Positions 40,807 through 52,893 of a stretch of DNA of 64,000 bases are shown here, one piece after another. A program made the translations under genes and the position numbers. The first letter of the stretch is position 1, and each line of letters starts with the position of its first letter. The stretch comes from Planosporangium mesophilum (lineage in GTDB: Bacteria; Actinomycetota; Actinomycetes; Mycobacteriales; Micromonosporaceae), in the NCBI RefSeq assembly GCF_016863255.1, contig NZ_BOON01000018.1:62001-126000 (forward strand). Direction: 5' to 3'. The notes below the pieces were generated by a model. That model did no database searches, was not told the origin of the DNA, and worked only from the letters and a program-made list of their open reading frames with translations.

Positions 40807-41637
40807 TCAGCCCTCGCCGTTGGCGAGCGGGTCGACCCCGCCCGGGGACTTGTCCGCCGGCGACGTGCCCGGCTCCGCGACCGTCGGCTCGTCTCCGGCG
40901 GCCTTGTCGGCGTCCCCGACGCCACCGTCCTCGGCAGGGGCCAGCAGCGGGGCGAGCGCGGCGCCGGTGATCCGCCGGAAGGTACGCCCCGGCCGGCGCC
41001 GGTCGAGCACGGCGACCTCGAGCTGGCCGGCGTCGATCTGGCGCGGCTGGCCGCCCTCGCCGCCGACGCTGCCCAGCGCCTCCACCGCCAGCCGCGCGGC
41101 GTCGTGCAGCGTCATGTCAGAGCGGTGGCGGGCCCCCAGTACCTGGAGGATCGAGTCCGCCTGCCCGCCCATCGCGATCGTGCCGGAGCCCGACTCGTCG
41201 TACACCGACCCGTCGTAGGTGAGCCGGTACAGTTCGTCGCGCTCCGGCCGGCTGCCGACCTCGGCGACGCAGATCTCCACCTCGAACGGCTTGGACTGCT
41301 CGGTGAAGATGGCGCCCAGCGTCTGGGCGTACGCGTTGGCCAGGGATCGCGCGGTCACGTCCCGCCGGTCGTACGAGTAGCCGCGCAGGTCGGCGTGGCG
41401 GATCCCGGCGGCGCGCAGGTTCTCGAACTCGTTGAACCGCCCGACCGCGGCGAACCCGATCCGATCGTAGATCTCGCTGACCTTGTGCAGGGCGGTCGAC
41501 ACGTTCTCGGCGACGAACAGCACCCCGCCCTCGTAGGTGAGCACGACCACGCTGCGACCACGGGCGATGCCCTTGCGGGCGTACTCCGAGCGGTCCCGCA
41601 TGATCTGCTCGGGTGAGGCGTAGAACTGCATGGCCAC
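40807..41637 (-). CDS. prcA: proteasome subunit alpha
   Basis: 276 aa. Forms the outer rings of the 20S core and gates substrate entry. [20 protein letters not shown] is the conserved N-terminal helix, then [11 protein letters not shown] and [21 protein letters not shown]. It has no processed N-terminus, as expected for alpha. The GTG at 41637 gives the same N-terminal length as other actinobacterial PrcA and follows GAAGGAG; the ATG at 41631 is possible. The C-terminal about 45 residues are an acidic, Gly/Asp-rich tail that varies among species. 57 nt downstream of prcB. Confidence 0.96.
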   Translation of the reverse strand: MAMQFYASPEQIMRDRSEYARKGIARGRSVVVLTYEGGVLFVAENVSTALHKVSEIYDRIGFAAVGRFNEFENLRAAGIRHADLRGYSYDRRDVTARSLANAYAQTLGAIFTEQSKPFEVEICVAEVGSRPERDELYRLTYDGSVYDESGSGTIAMGGQADSILQVLGARHRSDMTLHDAARLAVEALGSVGGEGGQPRQIDAGQLEVAVLDRRRPGRTFRRITGAALAPLLAPAEDGGVGDADKAAGDEPTVAEPGTSPADKSPGGVDPLANGEG

Positions 41638-41694
41638 GGCGGCTCGTGTCTCCTTCTACGGCGATCGTCGACTTGCGGACTGCGTGGGCGGGCG

Positions 41695-42534
41695 TCAGCC
41701 GCCCGGGTTCTCCATCCGGGCGCGGACCACTTCCTCTGCCACCGCGGCCGCCTCCTCGTCGGTCAGCCGCCGCGAACCGTCCGCGGTCGCGGTCATCACG
41801 ACCGGGAAGATGCGCCGGGTCAGGTCGGGGCCGCCGGTGGCGGTGTCGTCGTCGGCGGCGTCGTACAGCGCCTCCATCGCCAGGCGGACCCCGTCGTCGA
41901 GGCTGACGCCGGCACGGTACCGCTTCTTGAGCGCCGACTTCGCGAAGATCGAGCCCGAGCCGATGGCGTCGTAGCCCTTCTCCTCGTAGACCCCACCGGC
42001 GATGTCGAAGCTGAAGATGCGCCCGGCGTGGGCGGGGTCCTCGGCGTCCACGTCGAAGCCGGCGAACAGCGGGACGACGGCCAGGCCCTGCAGGGCCGCC
42101 CCGAGGTTGTTGCGGATCATCGTCGCCAGCCGGTTGGCCTTGCCGTGCAGCGAGAGCATCGCGCCCTCGATCTTCTCGTAGTGCTCGAGTTCGACCTGGA
42201 ACAGCCGCATCAACTCGATGCCGACGCCGGCCGTACCCGCGATGCCGACGAGCGAGTACGCGTCCGCGGCAAAGACCTTCTCGATGTCGCGGCTCGCGAT
42301 GAGGTTGCCCATGGTGGCCCGGCGGTCACCGGCCATCACTACGCCCTCTGCACAGATGATCGCGACGATCGTGGTCGCGTGCGGCGAGACGTCGGCGGAG
42401 TGGCCGGCGGGCAGCGGGCGCCGGCCGGGCAGCAGGTCCGGCGCGGCGGTGCTCAGGAACTCGCTGAACGACGACGATCCCGGCCTGGTGAACACGGCCG
42501 GGAAGCGCCCGGAAGGATCGAAGCCCGCTGCCAC
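41695..42534 (-). CDS. prcB: proteasome subunit beta
   Basis: 279 aa precursor. The catalytic N-terminal Thr is T54 in [20 protein letters not shown], leaving a 53-residue propeptide that is removed by autoprocessing. Conserved Asp and Lys follow ([15 protein letters not shown]). The residue before Thr1 is Ala rather than the usual Gly. The GTG at 42534 follows GAAAGGAACCAC. The open frame extends upstream but the ribosome site and family length fix this start. It precedes prcA in one operon; pup lies 358 nt upstream. Confidence 0.96.
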   Translation of the reverse strand: MAAGFDPSGRFPAVFTRPGSSSFSEFLSTAAPDLLPGRRPLPAGHSADVSPHATTIVAIICAEGVVMAGDRRATMGNLIASRDIEKVFAADAYSLVGIAGTAGVGIELMRLFQVELEHYEKIEGAMLSLHGKANRLATMIRNNLGAALQGLAVVPLFAGFDVDAEDPAHAGRIFSFDIAGGVYEEKGYDAIGSGSIFAKSALKKRYRAGVSLDDGVRLAMEALYDAADDDTATGGPDLTRRIFPVVMTATADGSRRLTDEEAAAVAEEVVRARMENPGG

Positions 42535-42892
42535 GTGGTTCCTTTCAGTATCTGATCGCCGTGCTCGGGTGCTGGAGGTCGTCACCGACCTGACCCAGAC
42601 CGTCGTCACGGCTGAAGCAGAGAATGCCACGTACGTTACCGAACAGATGATCGTGGTCAACATGATCGGGGTAGAGCGTGCCGCGGATCGCACAGACGCC
42701 GCCCTACTCGCCCAGAAGCACCTCAAACTTCTGGCCGAGGCGTAGCGACGTCTGACGGTGGTACCCGCGGGCGCCGCGGCAGCCGGTCGGCTGCCGCGTC
42801 ACCGCACTGGTCATGGCACTGCCCGCGGTGACGGGGGGCTCACCGCTGACCGGCGCCGGGTCCGCCCGGCCCCCTCGGACCGGACGGGCGGA
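42535..42892. other. 358-nt gap between prcB and pup
   Basis: Longer than the short spacer usual between pup and prcB. It contains a plus-strand small ORF candidate (42569-42745) and otherwise nothing I can support. A separate promoter for prcB-prcA may lie here. Confidence 0.5.
42569..42745 (+). CDS. candidate small protein antisense-oriented between prcB and pup
   Basis: 58 aa from GTG 42569; ATG 42653 would give 30 aa or so. The sequence is protein-like: an acidic/polar first half ([18 protein letters not shown]) and an amphipathic helical end ([20 protein letters not shown]). About 78 percent of codon third positions are G or C by hand count, lower than the neighbouring genes. No good ribosome site is seen, and an antisense frame is also open. 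Orientation is opposite to the proteasome genes. It may be a genuine small gene, a remnant, or chance. Confidence 0.35.
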   Translation: MLEVVTDLTQTVVTAEAENATYVTEQMIVVNMIGVERAADRTDAALLAQKHLKLLAEA

Positions 42893-43111
42893 TTACTCTC
42901 CGCCCTTTTGGACGTAGCCCCGGACGAACTCCTCCGCGTTCTCCTCGAGGACCGAGTCGATCTCGTCGAGCAGGTCGTCGACGTCCTCGCTCAGCTTCTC
43001 GTGGCGCTCCGTCACCTCGGCATTGGCCTCGGGGGCAGGCGCCTGGTCTATGTCTTCTTCACGGCGGGAACGGCCGGACTGCGACTGTCCGCCGGGTTCA
43101 CGAGTTGCCAT
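42893..43111 (-). CDS. pup: prokaryotic ubiquitin-like protein Pup, C-terminal GGE form
   Basis: 72 aa. GCGGAGGAGGGCCCGC precedes the ATG. Disordered polar N-terminus, the Arc-binding helix SEDVDDLLDEIDSVLEEN, and the C-terminus VRGYVQKGGE. The final Glu means Pup is made ready for ligation by PafA without deamidation by Dop, unlike GGQ forms of mycobacteria. It lies 70 nt downstream of dop in the usual order dop-pup-prcB-prcA. Confidence 0.97.
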   Translation of the reverse strand: MATREPGGQSQSGRSRREEDIDQAPAPEANAEVTERHEKLSEDVDDLLDEIDSVLEENAEEFVRGYVQKGGE

Positions 43112-43181
43112 GCGGGCCCTCCTCCGCACACTGCCGGTGCGTGCTCTCTTGTGCGTGCCAACGTACCGCGATCCTCCGACG

Positions 43182-44702
43182 TTACCCGGAAGTGATCGCC
43201 TCGAGCAGATCCTTGGCGCTGGCGCAGCGGTCGAACAGAGCGCCCACGTGCTTGCGGGTCCCCCGCTCGGGCTCCATCATCGGTACCCGCACCAGCGACT
43301 CCCGTCCCACATCGAAGATGACCGAGTCCCAGCTGGCCGCGACCACCTCGGACGCGTACTGGGCCAGGCAGCGGCCACGGAAGTAGGCGCGGGTGTCGCC
43401 TGGCGGTTCGACCATCGCCCGGCGTACCTCGTCCTCGCCGAACAGGGTCTTCATCGACCCGCGCGCGACCAGGCGGTGGTAGAGCCCCTTCTCCAGCCGC
43501 ACGTCGGAGTACTGCAGGTCGACCAGTTGCAGCTTGTGCGATGCCCAGCCGAGCGACTCCCGCTCCCGGTACCCGTCCAGCAGGCGCAGCTTGGCCACCC
43601 AGTCCAGCTCATCGGCGCACAGCCCGGGATCGCGGCCGAGCCGGTCCAGGATGCTCTCCCAGCGGTCCAGCACGTCGAAGGTCATCTCTTCGGTCTCGTC
43701 CTCGCCTCGGCGGGCCTCGGCGAACGCCCGGGCCCGCTCGTAGAACGCCCACTGGATGTCCAGCGCGGTCAGCCGGCGTCCGTCGCGCATGCGGACCAGG
43801 TGCTTCAACGACGGGTCGTGACTGACCGCCTTGAGCTCACTGACCGGGTCGGCGATCCCCAGATCGCCGGGGAGCGCCTTCTCCTCGATCATCGACAGCA
43901 CCAGCGAGGTGGTGCCGACCTTCAGGTACGTGGAGATCTCGGACAGGTTGGCGTCGCCGATGATGACGTGCAGCCGGCGGTACTTGTCGGCGTCGGCATG
44001 CGGCTCGTCGCGGGTGTTGATGATGGGCCGCTTGAGGGTGGTCTCCAGGCCGACCTCGACCTCGAAGAAGTCGGCGCGCTGGGAGATCTGGAAGCCGGGC
44101 GTGTTGCCGTCCTGGCCGATGCCGACCCGTCCCGCGCCGCACACGATCTGGCGGGTGACGAAGAAGGGGGTCAGGTGCATCACGATGTCGGCGAACGGCG
44201 TCGACCGGCGCATCAGGTAGTTCTCGTGCGCGCCGTAGCTGGCGCCCTTGTTGTCGGTGTTGTTCTTGTACAGGTGGATCGGGTGCGCGCCGGGGATGGT
44301 GGCCGCCCGGCGGGACGCCTCGGCCATCACCCGCTCCCCCGCCTTGTCCCACAGCACCGCGTCACGCGGGTTGGTGACCTCCGGGGTCGAGTACTCCGGG
44401 TGGGCGTGGTCGACGTACAGGCGGGCGCCGTTGGTCAGTATCACGTTGGCCAGGCCCAGGTCCTCGTCGGCGAGGGCCTCGGCCGGGTCGTACAGGGCAC
44501 CGGAGTAGCTGAAGCCACGGGCGTCCCGCAGCGGTGACTCCTCCTCGTAGTCCCAGCGGGCCCGGCCGCCCCGGGTCAACTCGGGCCGCGCGCCGTAGGC
44601 GTTGACCACCTGCGACGACGTGACCATCGGGTTGGCGCCGGGCTGCCCCGGTACCGACACGCCGTACTCGATCTCGGTGCCCATGACCCGCCGCACGCTC
44701 AT
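43182..44702 (-). CDS. dop: Dop, depupylase (deamidase of Pup family)
   Basis: 506 aa. Carboxylate-amine ligase fold like PafA, with MGTEIEYGV (E10, E12 metal binding) and the catalytic Asp98 in [14 protein letters not shown]. It carries the Dop-specific insertion, about residues 42-80, absent from PafA. Because Pup already ends in Glu here, its role should be cleavage of Pup from substrates, not deamidation. The ATG overlaps the stop of a 9-codon ERSE ORF (ATGA), which suggests coupled initiation. Confidence 0.95.
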   Translation of the reverse strand: MSVRRVMGTEIEYGVSVPGQPGANPMVTSSQVVNAYGARPELTRGGRARWDYEEESPLRDARGFSYSGALYDPAEALADEDLGLANVILTNGARLYVDHAHPEYSTPEVTNPRDAVLWDKAGERVMAEASRRAATIPGAHPIHLYKNNTDNKGASYGAHENYLMRRSTPFADIVMHLTPFFVTRQIVCGAGRVGIGQDGNTPGFQISQRADFFEVEVGLETTLKRPIINTRDEPHADADKYRRLHVIIGDANLSEISTYLKVGTTSLVLSMIEEKALPGDLGIADPVSELKAVSHDPSLKHLVRMRDGRRLTALDIQWAFYERARAFAEARRGEDETEEMTFDVLDRWESILDRLGRDPGLCADELDWVAKLRLLDGYRERESLGWASHKLQLVDLQYSDVRLEKGLYHRLVARGSMKTLFGEDEVRRAMVEPPGDTRAYFRGRCLAQYASEVVAASWDSVIFDVGRESLVRVPMMEPERGTRKHVGALFDRCASAKDLLEAITSG

Positions 44703-44728
44703 CGCGTCGCCTCGCTACGCTCGCTCAT
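44699..44728 (-). CDS. 9-codon upstream ORF (MSERSEATR) overlapping the dop start
   Basis: ATG at 44728 follows GAGGGAGCGGC, a good ribosome site; its TGA overlaps the dop ATG (ATGA). It is built of the same GAGCG-N-AGCGAGG repeat as the ORF between pafB and pafC. Translation may deliver ribosomes to dop; alternatively the GAGG inside it serves dop directly. Confidence 0.45.
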   Translation of the reverse strand: MSERSEATR

Positions 44729-44899
44729 GCCGCTCCCTCGCATTGCCCGGGGCGTACGCCCCGGTCGTCGCCCGCTCCCCTGCAACGAGCCTACGGCGCC
44801 CTGTCCCGAATCGGTGACCGGACGTGCTGCGCATCAGCCTGACCGACCGGCGCCGCGGCACCCCGGGGAGGCACCGACGACCCCGGCCCTCCAACGCCA

Positions 44900-44930
44900 A
44901 CGGGGCGCCCGCCGGTCGCGGACGCCCCGT
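44900..44930 (-). terminator. terminator candidate downstream of arc
   Basis: ACGGGGCG (44900-44907) and CGCCCCGT (44923-44930) form an 8-bp stem with a 15-nt GC-rich loop, 11 nt beyond the arc stop. No T-run. Confidence 0.5.
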
Positions 44931-44941
44931 ACGCCTCGGCG

Positions 44942-46708
44942 CTACAGGTACTGACCGGTGTTGGTAGCGGTCTCTATCGACCGCCCCGATTCCGCGCCCT
45001 TGCCGCCGGAGACGAGCGTGCGGATGTACACGATCCGCTCGCCCTTCTTGCCGGAGATCCGAGCCCAGTCATCGGGGTTGGTCGTGTTGGGCAGATCCTC
45101 GTTCTCACGGAACTCGTCGACGCAGGCGTCCAGTAGGTGCTGCAGGCGCAGTCCCTTCTGTCCGTTGGACAGGAAGTCCTTGATGGCCATCTTCTTGCCG
45201 CGGTCGACGATGTTCTGAATCATGGCGCCCGAGTTGAAGTCCTTGAAGTACAGGACCTCCTTGTCACCGTTGGCGTAGGTGACCTCGAGGAACCGGTTCT
45301 CTTCGGTCTCGGAGTACATCCGCATGACCACGGCGTCGATCATCGCCGCCACCGTCGCCTCGGTGGACCCGCCGTGCTCGGCCAGGTCGTCGGAGTGCAA
45401 CGGCAGGCCGGTGAGGATGTACTTGCTGAAGATGTCCTTGGCCGCCTCGGCGTCCGGGCGCTCAATCTTGATCTTGACGTCGAGCCGACCCGGCCGCAGG
45501 ATCGCCGGGTCGATCATGTCTTCCCGGTTGGAGGCGCCGATGACGATGACGTTCTCCAGCCCCTCGACGCCGTCGATCTCGCTGAGCAGCTGCGGGACGA
45601 TCGTATTCTCCACATCGGAGGAGACCCCGGAGCCGCGGGTGCGGAAGACGGAGTCCATCTCGTCGAAGAACACGATCACCGGGGTACCCTCGCCGGCCTT
45701 CTCCCGGGCTCGCTGGAAGATCAGCCGGATGTGCCGCTCGGTCTCGCCGACGTACTTGTTGAGCAGCTCCGGGCCCTTGATGTTGAGGAAGTAGCTGGCC
45801 CGCTTCTCCTCGCCACGCTTCTCGGCGATCTTCTTGGCCAGCGAGTTGGCCACCGCCTTGGCGATGAGGGTCTTGCCGCAGCCGGGCGGGCCGTACAGCA
45901 GGACGCCCTTCGGCGGGCGCAGCTGGTGCTCGCGGAACAGGTCGGCGTGCAGGAACGGCAGCTCCACCGCGTCACGGATCTGCTCGATCTGCCGGGACAG
46001 GCCGCCGATGTCGGTGTAGTCGACATCCGGGACCTCCTCCAGCACGAGCTCCTCGACCTCGCTCTTGGGGATCCGCTCGTACGCGTACGCCGACCGGGGC
46101 TCGATCATGAGCGAGTCGCCGGCGCGCAGCGGCTCATCGACGAGCGTGTCGGCGAGCAGCACGATGCGCTCCTCGTCAGCGTGGGAGATCACCAGGGCGC
46201 GGTCGCCCCCCTCGAGAACCTCCTTCAGCATGACGACCTCGCCGCTGCGCTCGAAGCCGAACGCGTCGACCACGTTGAGGGCGTCGTTGAGCAGGACCTC
46301 CTGGCCCCGCCGCAACTCATCCAGTTCGATCGTCGGGGACACGGCCACCCGCAGCTTCCGCCCGCCGGTGAACACGTCCACGGTGCCGTCGTCATGCCTG
46401 GTCAGGAATACGCCGTACCCGCTCGGCGGCTGCGCCAGGCGGTCGACCTCCTCCTTGAGCGTGATGATCTGCGCACGCGCTTCCTTGAGCGTGGCGACCA
46501 TGCGCTCGTTGTTCTCCGTGATCCGCGCGATCTGAGCCTGAGCCGCCGCCAGCCGCTCCTCGAGCTGGCGGACGTGTCGCGGACTCTCGGTCAGCTTGCG
46601 CCGCAGCAGGGCGATCTCTTCCTGCAGGAACGCGACCTGGTTGGAGAGATCGTGGGCATCCTTCTCCCACCGTGCGGCGCGCGTCTCCGCGTCGTCGCTG
46701 CGTGCCAC
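44942..46708 (-). CDS. arc: proteasome-associated AAA+ ATPase (ARC/Mpa)
   Basis: 588 aa. N-terminal coiled coil (about 10-95) that binds Pup, OB domains (about 100-230), AAA+ domain with P-loop GPPGCGKT (about 265-272), Walker [11 protein letters not shown] and arginine-finger region [10 protein letters not shown]. The C-terminus TGQYL is the proteasome-docking tail (HbYX-like, penultimate Tyr). Hexamer that unfolds pupylated proteins into the 20S core. GTG at 46708 after CGGGGAGGTGGGAC. It is divergent from the ferredoxin gene. Confidence 0.97.
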   Translation of the reverse strand: MARSDDAETRAARWEKDAHDLSNQVAFLQEEIALLRRKLTESPRHVRQLEERLAAAQAQIARITENNERMVATLKEARAQIITLKEEVDRLAQPPSGYGVFLTRHDDGTVDVFTGGRKLRVAVSPTIELDELRRGQEVLLNDALNVVDAFGFERSGEVVMLKEVLEGGDRALVISHADEERIVLLADTLVDEPLRAGDSLMIEPRSAYAYERIPKSEVEELVLEEVPDVDYTDIGGLSRQIEQIRDAVELPFLHADLFREHQLRPPKGVLLYGPPGCGKTLIAKAVANSLAKKIAEKRGEEKRASYFLNIKGPELLNKYVGETERHIRLIFQRAREKAGEGTPVIVFFDEMDSVFRTRGSGVSSDVENTIVPQLLSEIDGVEGLENVIVIGASNREDMIDPAILRPGRLDVKIKIERPDAEAAKDIFSKYILTGLPLHSDDLAEHGGSTEATVAAMIDAVVMRMYSETEENRFLEVTYANGDKEVLYFKDFNSGAMIQNIVDRGKKMAIKDFLSNGQKGLRLQHLLDACVDEFRENEDLPNTTNPDDWARISGKKGERIVYIRTLVSGGKGAESGRSIETATNTGQYL

Positions 46709-46889
46709 GTCCCACCTCCCCGGGGCTTTGAACGTCGTGCTCTAACACTAACTGCTGATCGCCCACAAAGCCTCGTACCAAACGCCACGGCGTGATGTGT
46801 TACCAATCCGGGCGACGCGCTGTAGGCGCCCGGTGGTTGATCCGGTAGCGTCGACATCCAGGCGTGCCTTGAGGAACAAGAGGGACAAC

Positions 46890-47180
46890 ATGACTGTCGA
46901 TACCGATGAACTGCAGGTCTGGGTGGACCAGAACCTCTGTACCGGTGACGGGCTGTGCGTCCAGTACGCGCCGGAGGTCTTCGAGTTCGATGTCGACGGC
47001 CTCGCCTACGTCAAGGACGAGTCGGGCGACCTTCAACTCGCCGAGGGCAGCCGCGTCGGTGTTCCGGCCCACCTGCGCCTCGAGGTGATCGACGCGGCCA
47101 AGGAGTGCCCCGGCGACTGCATCCACGTACAGCGCGCCAGTGACGGCGCGCCGGTGGCCGGCCCCTCCGCGGAGGACTGA
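46890..47180 (+). CDS. ferredoxin
   Basis: 96 aa. Cys residues are in NLCTGDGLC and ECPGDC: C-x5-C ... CP-x2-C, the arrangement of small [3Fe-4S]-type actinobacterial ferredoxins with APEVFEFD between. AAGAGGGACAAC precedes the ATG. Small ferredoxins next to arc are conserved in actinomycetes; no redox partner is in the window. It ends 5 nt before the stop of the convergent unknown gene. Confidence 0.88.
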   Translation: MTVDTDELQVWVDQNLCTGDGLCVQYAPEVFEFDVDGLAYVKDESGDLQLAEGSRVGVPAHLRLEVIDAAKECPGDCIHVQRASDGAPVAGPSAED

Positions 47181-47185
47181 CCGCT

Positions 47186-50023
<2,838 letters not shown>

Positions 50024-50106
50024 GCCGCCCGTCCTCCCAGCGGAGGAGGAGCCCTCGGCGCCGGCGACGATCCCAGCGGACCGGAAGCCGGCTAGCGTTT
50101 GACGCC

Positions 50107-51312
50107 ATGACCGCCCGGCAGGCGCCCCGCACGTACCTGCGCCGACATCCGTTGCTCGCCGACGCCCTGCTCGCCGCGCTGCTGTACGCCGGCGTCGCGG
50201 CGCTGTGGTTGTTGCGCCCGGGTAACTCCTGGCCGGCCCCGCTGCCGGCCGGGCTACTGTGGAGCGCGCTCGCGATGGCGACGATCACGCTGCGGCGGCG
50301 GGCCACCATGCTCGCCGTCGGCCTGCTGACGGCGCACACGCTGGTGTCACTGCTGGTCCCCCGCCTGCTGCAGGTCGAGGCGGTGGGCATCGTCGTGCTC
50401 ACCTACACCGCCGCCGCGTGGCTGCCACTGCGGCGAGCGGTGCTCGCGGCCGGGTTGCTGTGGACACCGCCCCTGGTCTTCGGCCTGTTCCTGCTGGACA
50501 CCCGGCTACCGCCGATGCAGTTGGCGCCGCCCTACTTCATCGTGTTCGCCACGATGGCCGTCCTGCTCTGCGTCACCGCGGGCCGGACCGTCCACCATCG
50601 CCGCGCGTACGTCGCCGCCCTGACCGAACGGGCCCGCGACGCCGAACGCAACCAGCAGGCCCTCACCGCGCAGGCGGTCGCCGACGAGCGGCGGCGCATC
50701 GCCCGCGAACTGCACGACATGGTCGCCCACCACGTCAGCGTCATGGGGGTACTGGCGACCGGGTCCCGTCGCGCCCTGCACCGCGACCCGGCGGCCGCCG
50801 ACGAGGCGCTCGCGACGATCGAGGAGACCGGGCGGACGGCGCTGCGCGAGATGCGGCGGCTGCTCGACGTGCTGCGCACCGACCAGGAGCCGGCCGGCGA
50901 ACTGGCCCCGCAGCCCGGCATGGCGCACCTGGCCGGGCTGGTGGAGCAGGTCAGCGAGGCGGGGCTGCCGGTCACGCTGACGATGACCGGCGACGCCCGG
51001 ACGCTGGACCCCGGCGTCGCGCTCACGATCTACCGGATCGTGCAGGAGGCGCTGACCAACGCGCTCAAGCACGCCGGCTCCGCCACCGCGGAGGTACGGC
51101 TGGACGTCGGCACGTACTGGCTGACCCTGGAGATCTGTGACACCGGGCGCGGCCCCCGGCCGGGCGGTGAACGGGTCGGCCACGGCCTGCTCGGGATGCG
51201 GGAGCGGGTCACGCTCTACGGCGGTACTCTGCGCACCGGGCCCCGCCCGGGCGGTGGCTTCCGGGTGTCGGCGAGGATTCCCGTGGATGCGCTGGACGGA
51301 GCGGCACAGTGA
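50107..51312 (+). CDS. NarL-type (HPK7) sensor histidine kinase
   Basis: 401 aa. Five to six hydrophobic segments in the first 155 residues with almost no extracytoplasmic loops (intramembrane-sensing style), then HisKA_3 with phospho-accepting H203 in RELHDMVAHHVSVM, N-box EALTNALKHAG, and G-box VGHGLLGMRERV. It likely senses envelope damage or a membrane-active compound. The stop overlaps the regulator GTG (GTGA), so the pair is coupled. TAGCGT (50093-50098) lies 8 nt before the ATG, suggesting a leaderless start. Confidence 0.92.
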   Translation: MTARQAPRTYLRRHPLLADALLAALLYAGVAALWLLRPGNSWPAPLPAGLLWSALAMATITLRRRATMLAVGLLTAHTLVSLLVPRLLQVEAVGIVVLTYTAAAWLPLRRAVLAAGLLWTPPLVFGLFLLDTRLPPMQLAPPYFIVFATMAVLLCVTAGRTVHHRRAYVAALTERARDAERNQQALTAQAVADERRRIARELHDMVAHHVSVMGVLATGSRRALHRDPAAADEALATIEETGRTALREMRRLLDVLRTDQEPAGELAPQPGMAHLAGLVEQVSEAGLPVTLTMTGDARTLDPGVALTIYRIVQEALTNALKHAGSATAEVRLDVGTYWLTLEICDTGRGPRPGGERVGHGLLGMRERVTLYGGTLRTGPRPGGGFRVSARIPVDALDGAAQ

Positions 51313-51983
51313 CCGAAGCGAGGCCCGTACGTGTGCTGCTCGTCGACGACCAGCCGCTGCTGCGGACCGGGTTCCGGATGGTGCTCGGCGGCGAACCCGA
51401 CCTCGACGTGGTCGGCGAGGCCGGCGACGGCGTCGAAGCGGTCGACCTGGCGCGCCGACTGCTGCCCGACGTGGTGCTCATGGACATCCGCATGCCCCGC
51501 ATGGACGGCGTCGCGGCCACCCGGACGATCGTCGCGGCGCGGCTGCCGGTACGGGTGCTGATCCTGACCACGTTCGACCTGGACGAGTACGTGGTGGGCG
51601 CGCTGCGCGCGGGCGCCAGCGGGTTCCTGGCCAAGGACGTGCCGGCCGAGGATCTCGTCACCGCCATCCGTACCGTGGCCGCCGGCGAGGCCGTCGTCGC
51701 GCCGCGCATCCTCAGGCGACTGCTCGACCGCTTCGCCGAGGCGCTGCCCGATCCCGATGCCGCCCCGCCGCCCAACCTCGGGCTGCTCACCGAGCGGGAG
51801 CGGGAGGTGCTGGTCCAGGTCGCGCGGGGACTGTCCAACGCGGAGATAGCGCGCGAGCTCCAGGTCAGCGAGGCGACGGTGAAGACCCACGTCGGCCACG
51901 TGCTGACCAAGCTGGGGCTGCGCGACCGGGTCCAGGCCGTCGTCCTCGCGTACGAGAGCGGCCTCGTCCGACCCCGCGCGTGA
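51309..51983 (+). CDS. NarL/LuxR-type response regulator
   Basis: 224 aa. Receiver domain with acidic pocket D13/D14, phospho-acceptor D59 (VLMDIRMPRMDG), Thr in ILTTFD and Lys in FLAKDVPAED; C-terminal LuxR HTH LLTEREREVLVQVARG, SNAEIARELQVSEATVKTH. Partner of the kinase just upstream (4-nt overlap). The ABC exporter units start 131 nt downstream and are its likely targets. Confidence 0.95.
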   Translation: MTEARPVRVLLVDDQPLLRTGFRMVLGGEPDLDVVGEAGDGVEAVDLARRLLPDVVLMDIRMPRMDGVAATRTIVAARLPVRVLILTTFDLDEYVVGALRAGASGFLAKDVPAEDLVTAIRTVAAGEAVVAPRILRRLLDRFAEALPDPDAAPPPNLGLLTEREREVLVQVARGLSNAEIARELQVSEATVKTHVGHVLTKLGLRDRVQAVVLAYESGLVRPRA

Positions 51984-52113
51984 CCGCCCGCGCGGCGGAG
52001 CCGTCCTCATCCGTGAGACGGACTTGACTTCTAGCCCCGGGAATGACTCACGACTCGCTCCCACCCTTTACCGTCGGTGGGGAACGAAACGGGGATCTCT
52101 CAAGGGGGAAAAT

Positions 52114-52893
52114 GTGACCGCGACTCTGGCGACGGCTGCGGCCCGAGCGGTGGACGTGTGGAAGGTGTACGGCAGCGGCGAGGCCGAGGTGGCCGCGCTG
52201 CGCGGGGTGAGCGTGGGCCTCGAACGCGGCCGCTACACCGCCATCATGGGACCGTCCGGGTCGGGCAAGTCCACCCTGATGCACTGCCTGGCCGGCCTGG
52301 ACTCGGTCACCCGCGGCGAGGTCTACGTCGGCGACACCCTCATCACCGGCCTCGGCGACCGCGGCCTGACCGACCTGCGCCGCGACAAGGTCGGCTTCAT
52401 CTTCCAACAGTTCAACCTGCTACCCACGTTGACGGCCGAGGAGAACATCCTGCTGCCCCTGTCGATCGCCGGCCGCAAGCCCGACCGCCAGTGGTACGAC
52501 ACCGTCATCGACACCGTCGGCCTGCGCGACCGACTGCGCCACCGACCCACCCAACTGTCAGGCGGCCAACAACAGCGCGTCGCCTGCGCCCGCGCCCTGG
52601 TCTCCCGACCCGACGTCGTCTTCGCCGACGAACCCACCGGCAACCTCGACTCCCGCTCCGGCGCCGAGGTCCTGGGCTTCCTACGCAACTCCGTGCGCCA
52701 GTTCGGACAGACCATCGTCATGGTCACCCACGACGCCAACGCCGCCTCCTACGCCGACCGCGTCATCTTCCTCGCCGACGGACAAATCGTCGACGAACTC
52801 CACGAGCCCACCGCCGAGGCGGTCCTCGACCGGCTCAAACGGCTCGACGTGACCGCGGCCGCCGTCGCCGACCGCGCCACCGGGGTCCTGTGA
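52114..52893 (+). CDS. ABC transporter ATP-binding protein 1 (MacB/LolD-like)
   Basis: 259 aa. Walker A MGPSGSGKST, Q-loop FQQFNLLPTLTAEEN, signature LSGGQQQR, Walker B VVFADEPTGNLDSR and H-loop MVTHD. Powers the FtsX-type permease encoded next, whose ATG overlaps this stop (TGATG). The GTG start follows CAAGGGGGAAAAT. A 695-bp tract (52138-52832) is 98.7 percent identical to the second ATPase gene. Likely exports peptides, antibiotics or lipids, or works as a mechanotransmission complex. Confidence 0.92.
   Translation: MTATLATAAARAVDVWKVYGSGEAEVAALRGVSVGLERGRYTAIMGPSGSGKSTLMHCLAGLDSVTRGEVYVGDTLITGLGDRGLTDLRRDKVGFIFQQFNLLPTLTAEENILLPLSIAGRKPDRQWYDTVIDTVGLRDRLRHRPTQLSGGQQQRVACARALVSRPDVVFADEPTGNLDSRSGAEVLGFLRNSVRQFGQTIVMVTHDANAASYADRVIFLADGQIVDELHEPTAEAVLDRLKRLDVTAAAVADRATGVL
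52138..52832 (+). repeat. 695-bp near-identical tract, copy 1
   Basis: Differs from 55756-56450 at 9 positions, all in the last 410 bp; the first 289 bp are identical. Only two changes alter the protein (Val/Ile in the Walker B strand, His/Arg near the C-terminus). Flanks diverge sharply. Confidence 0.92.
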
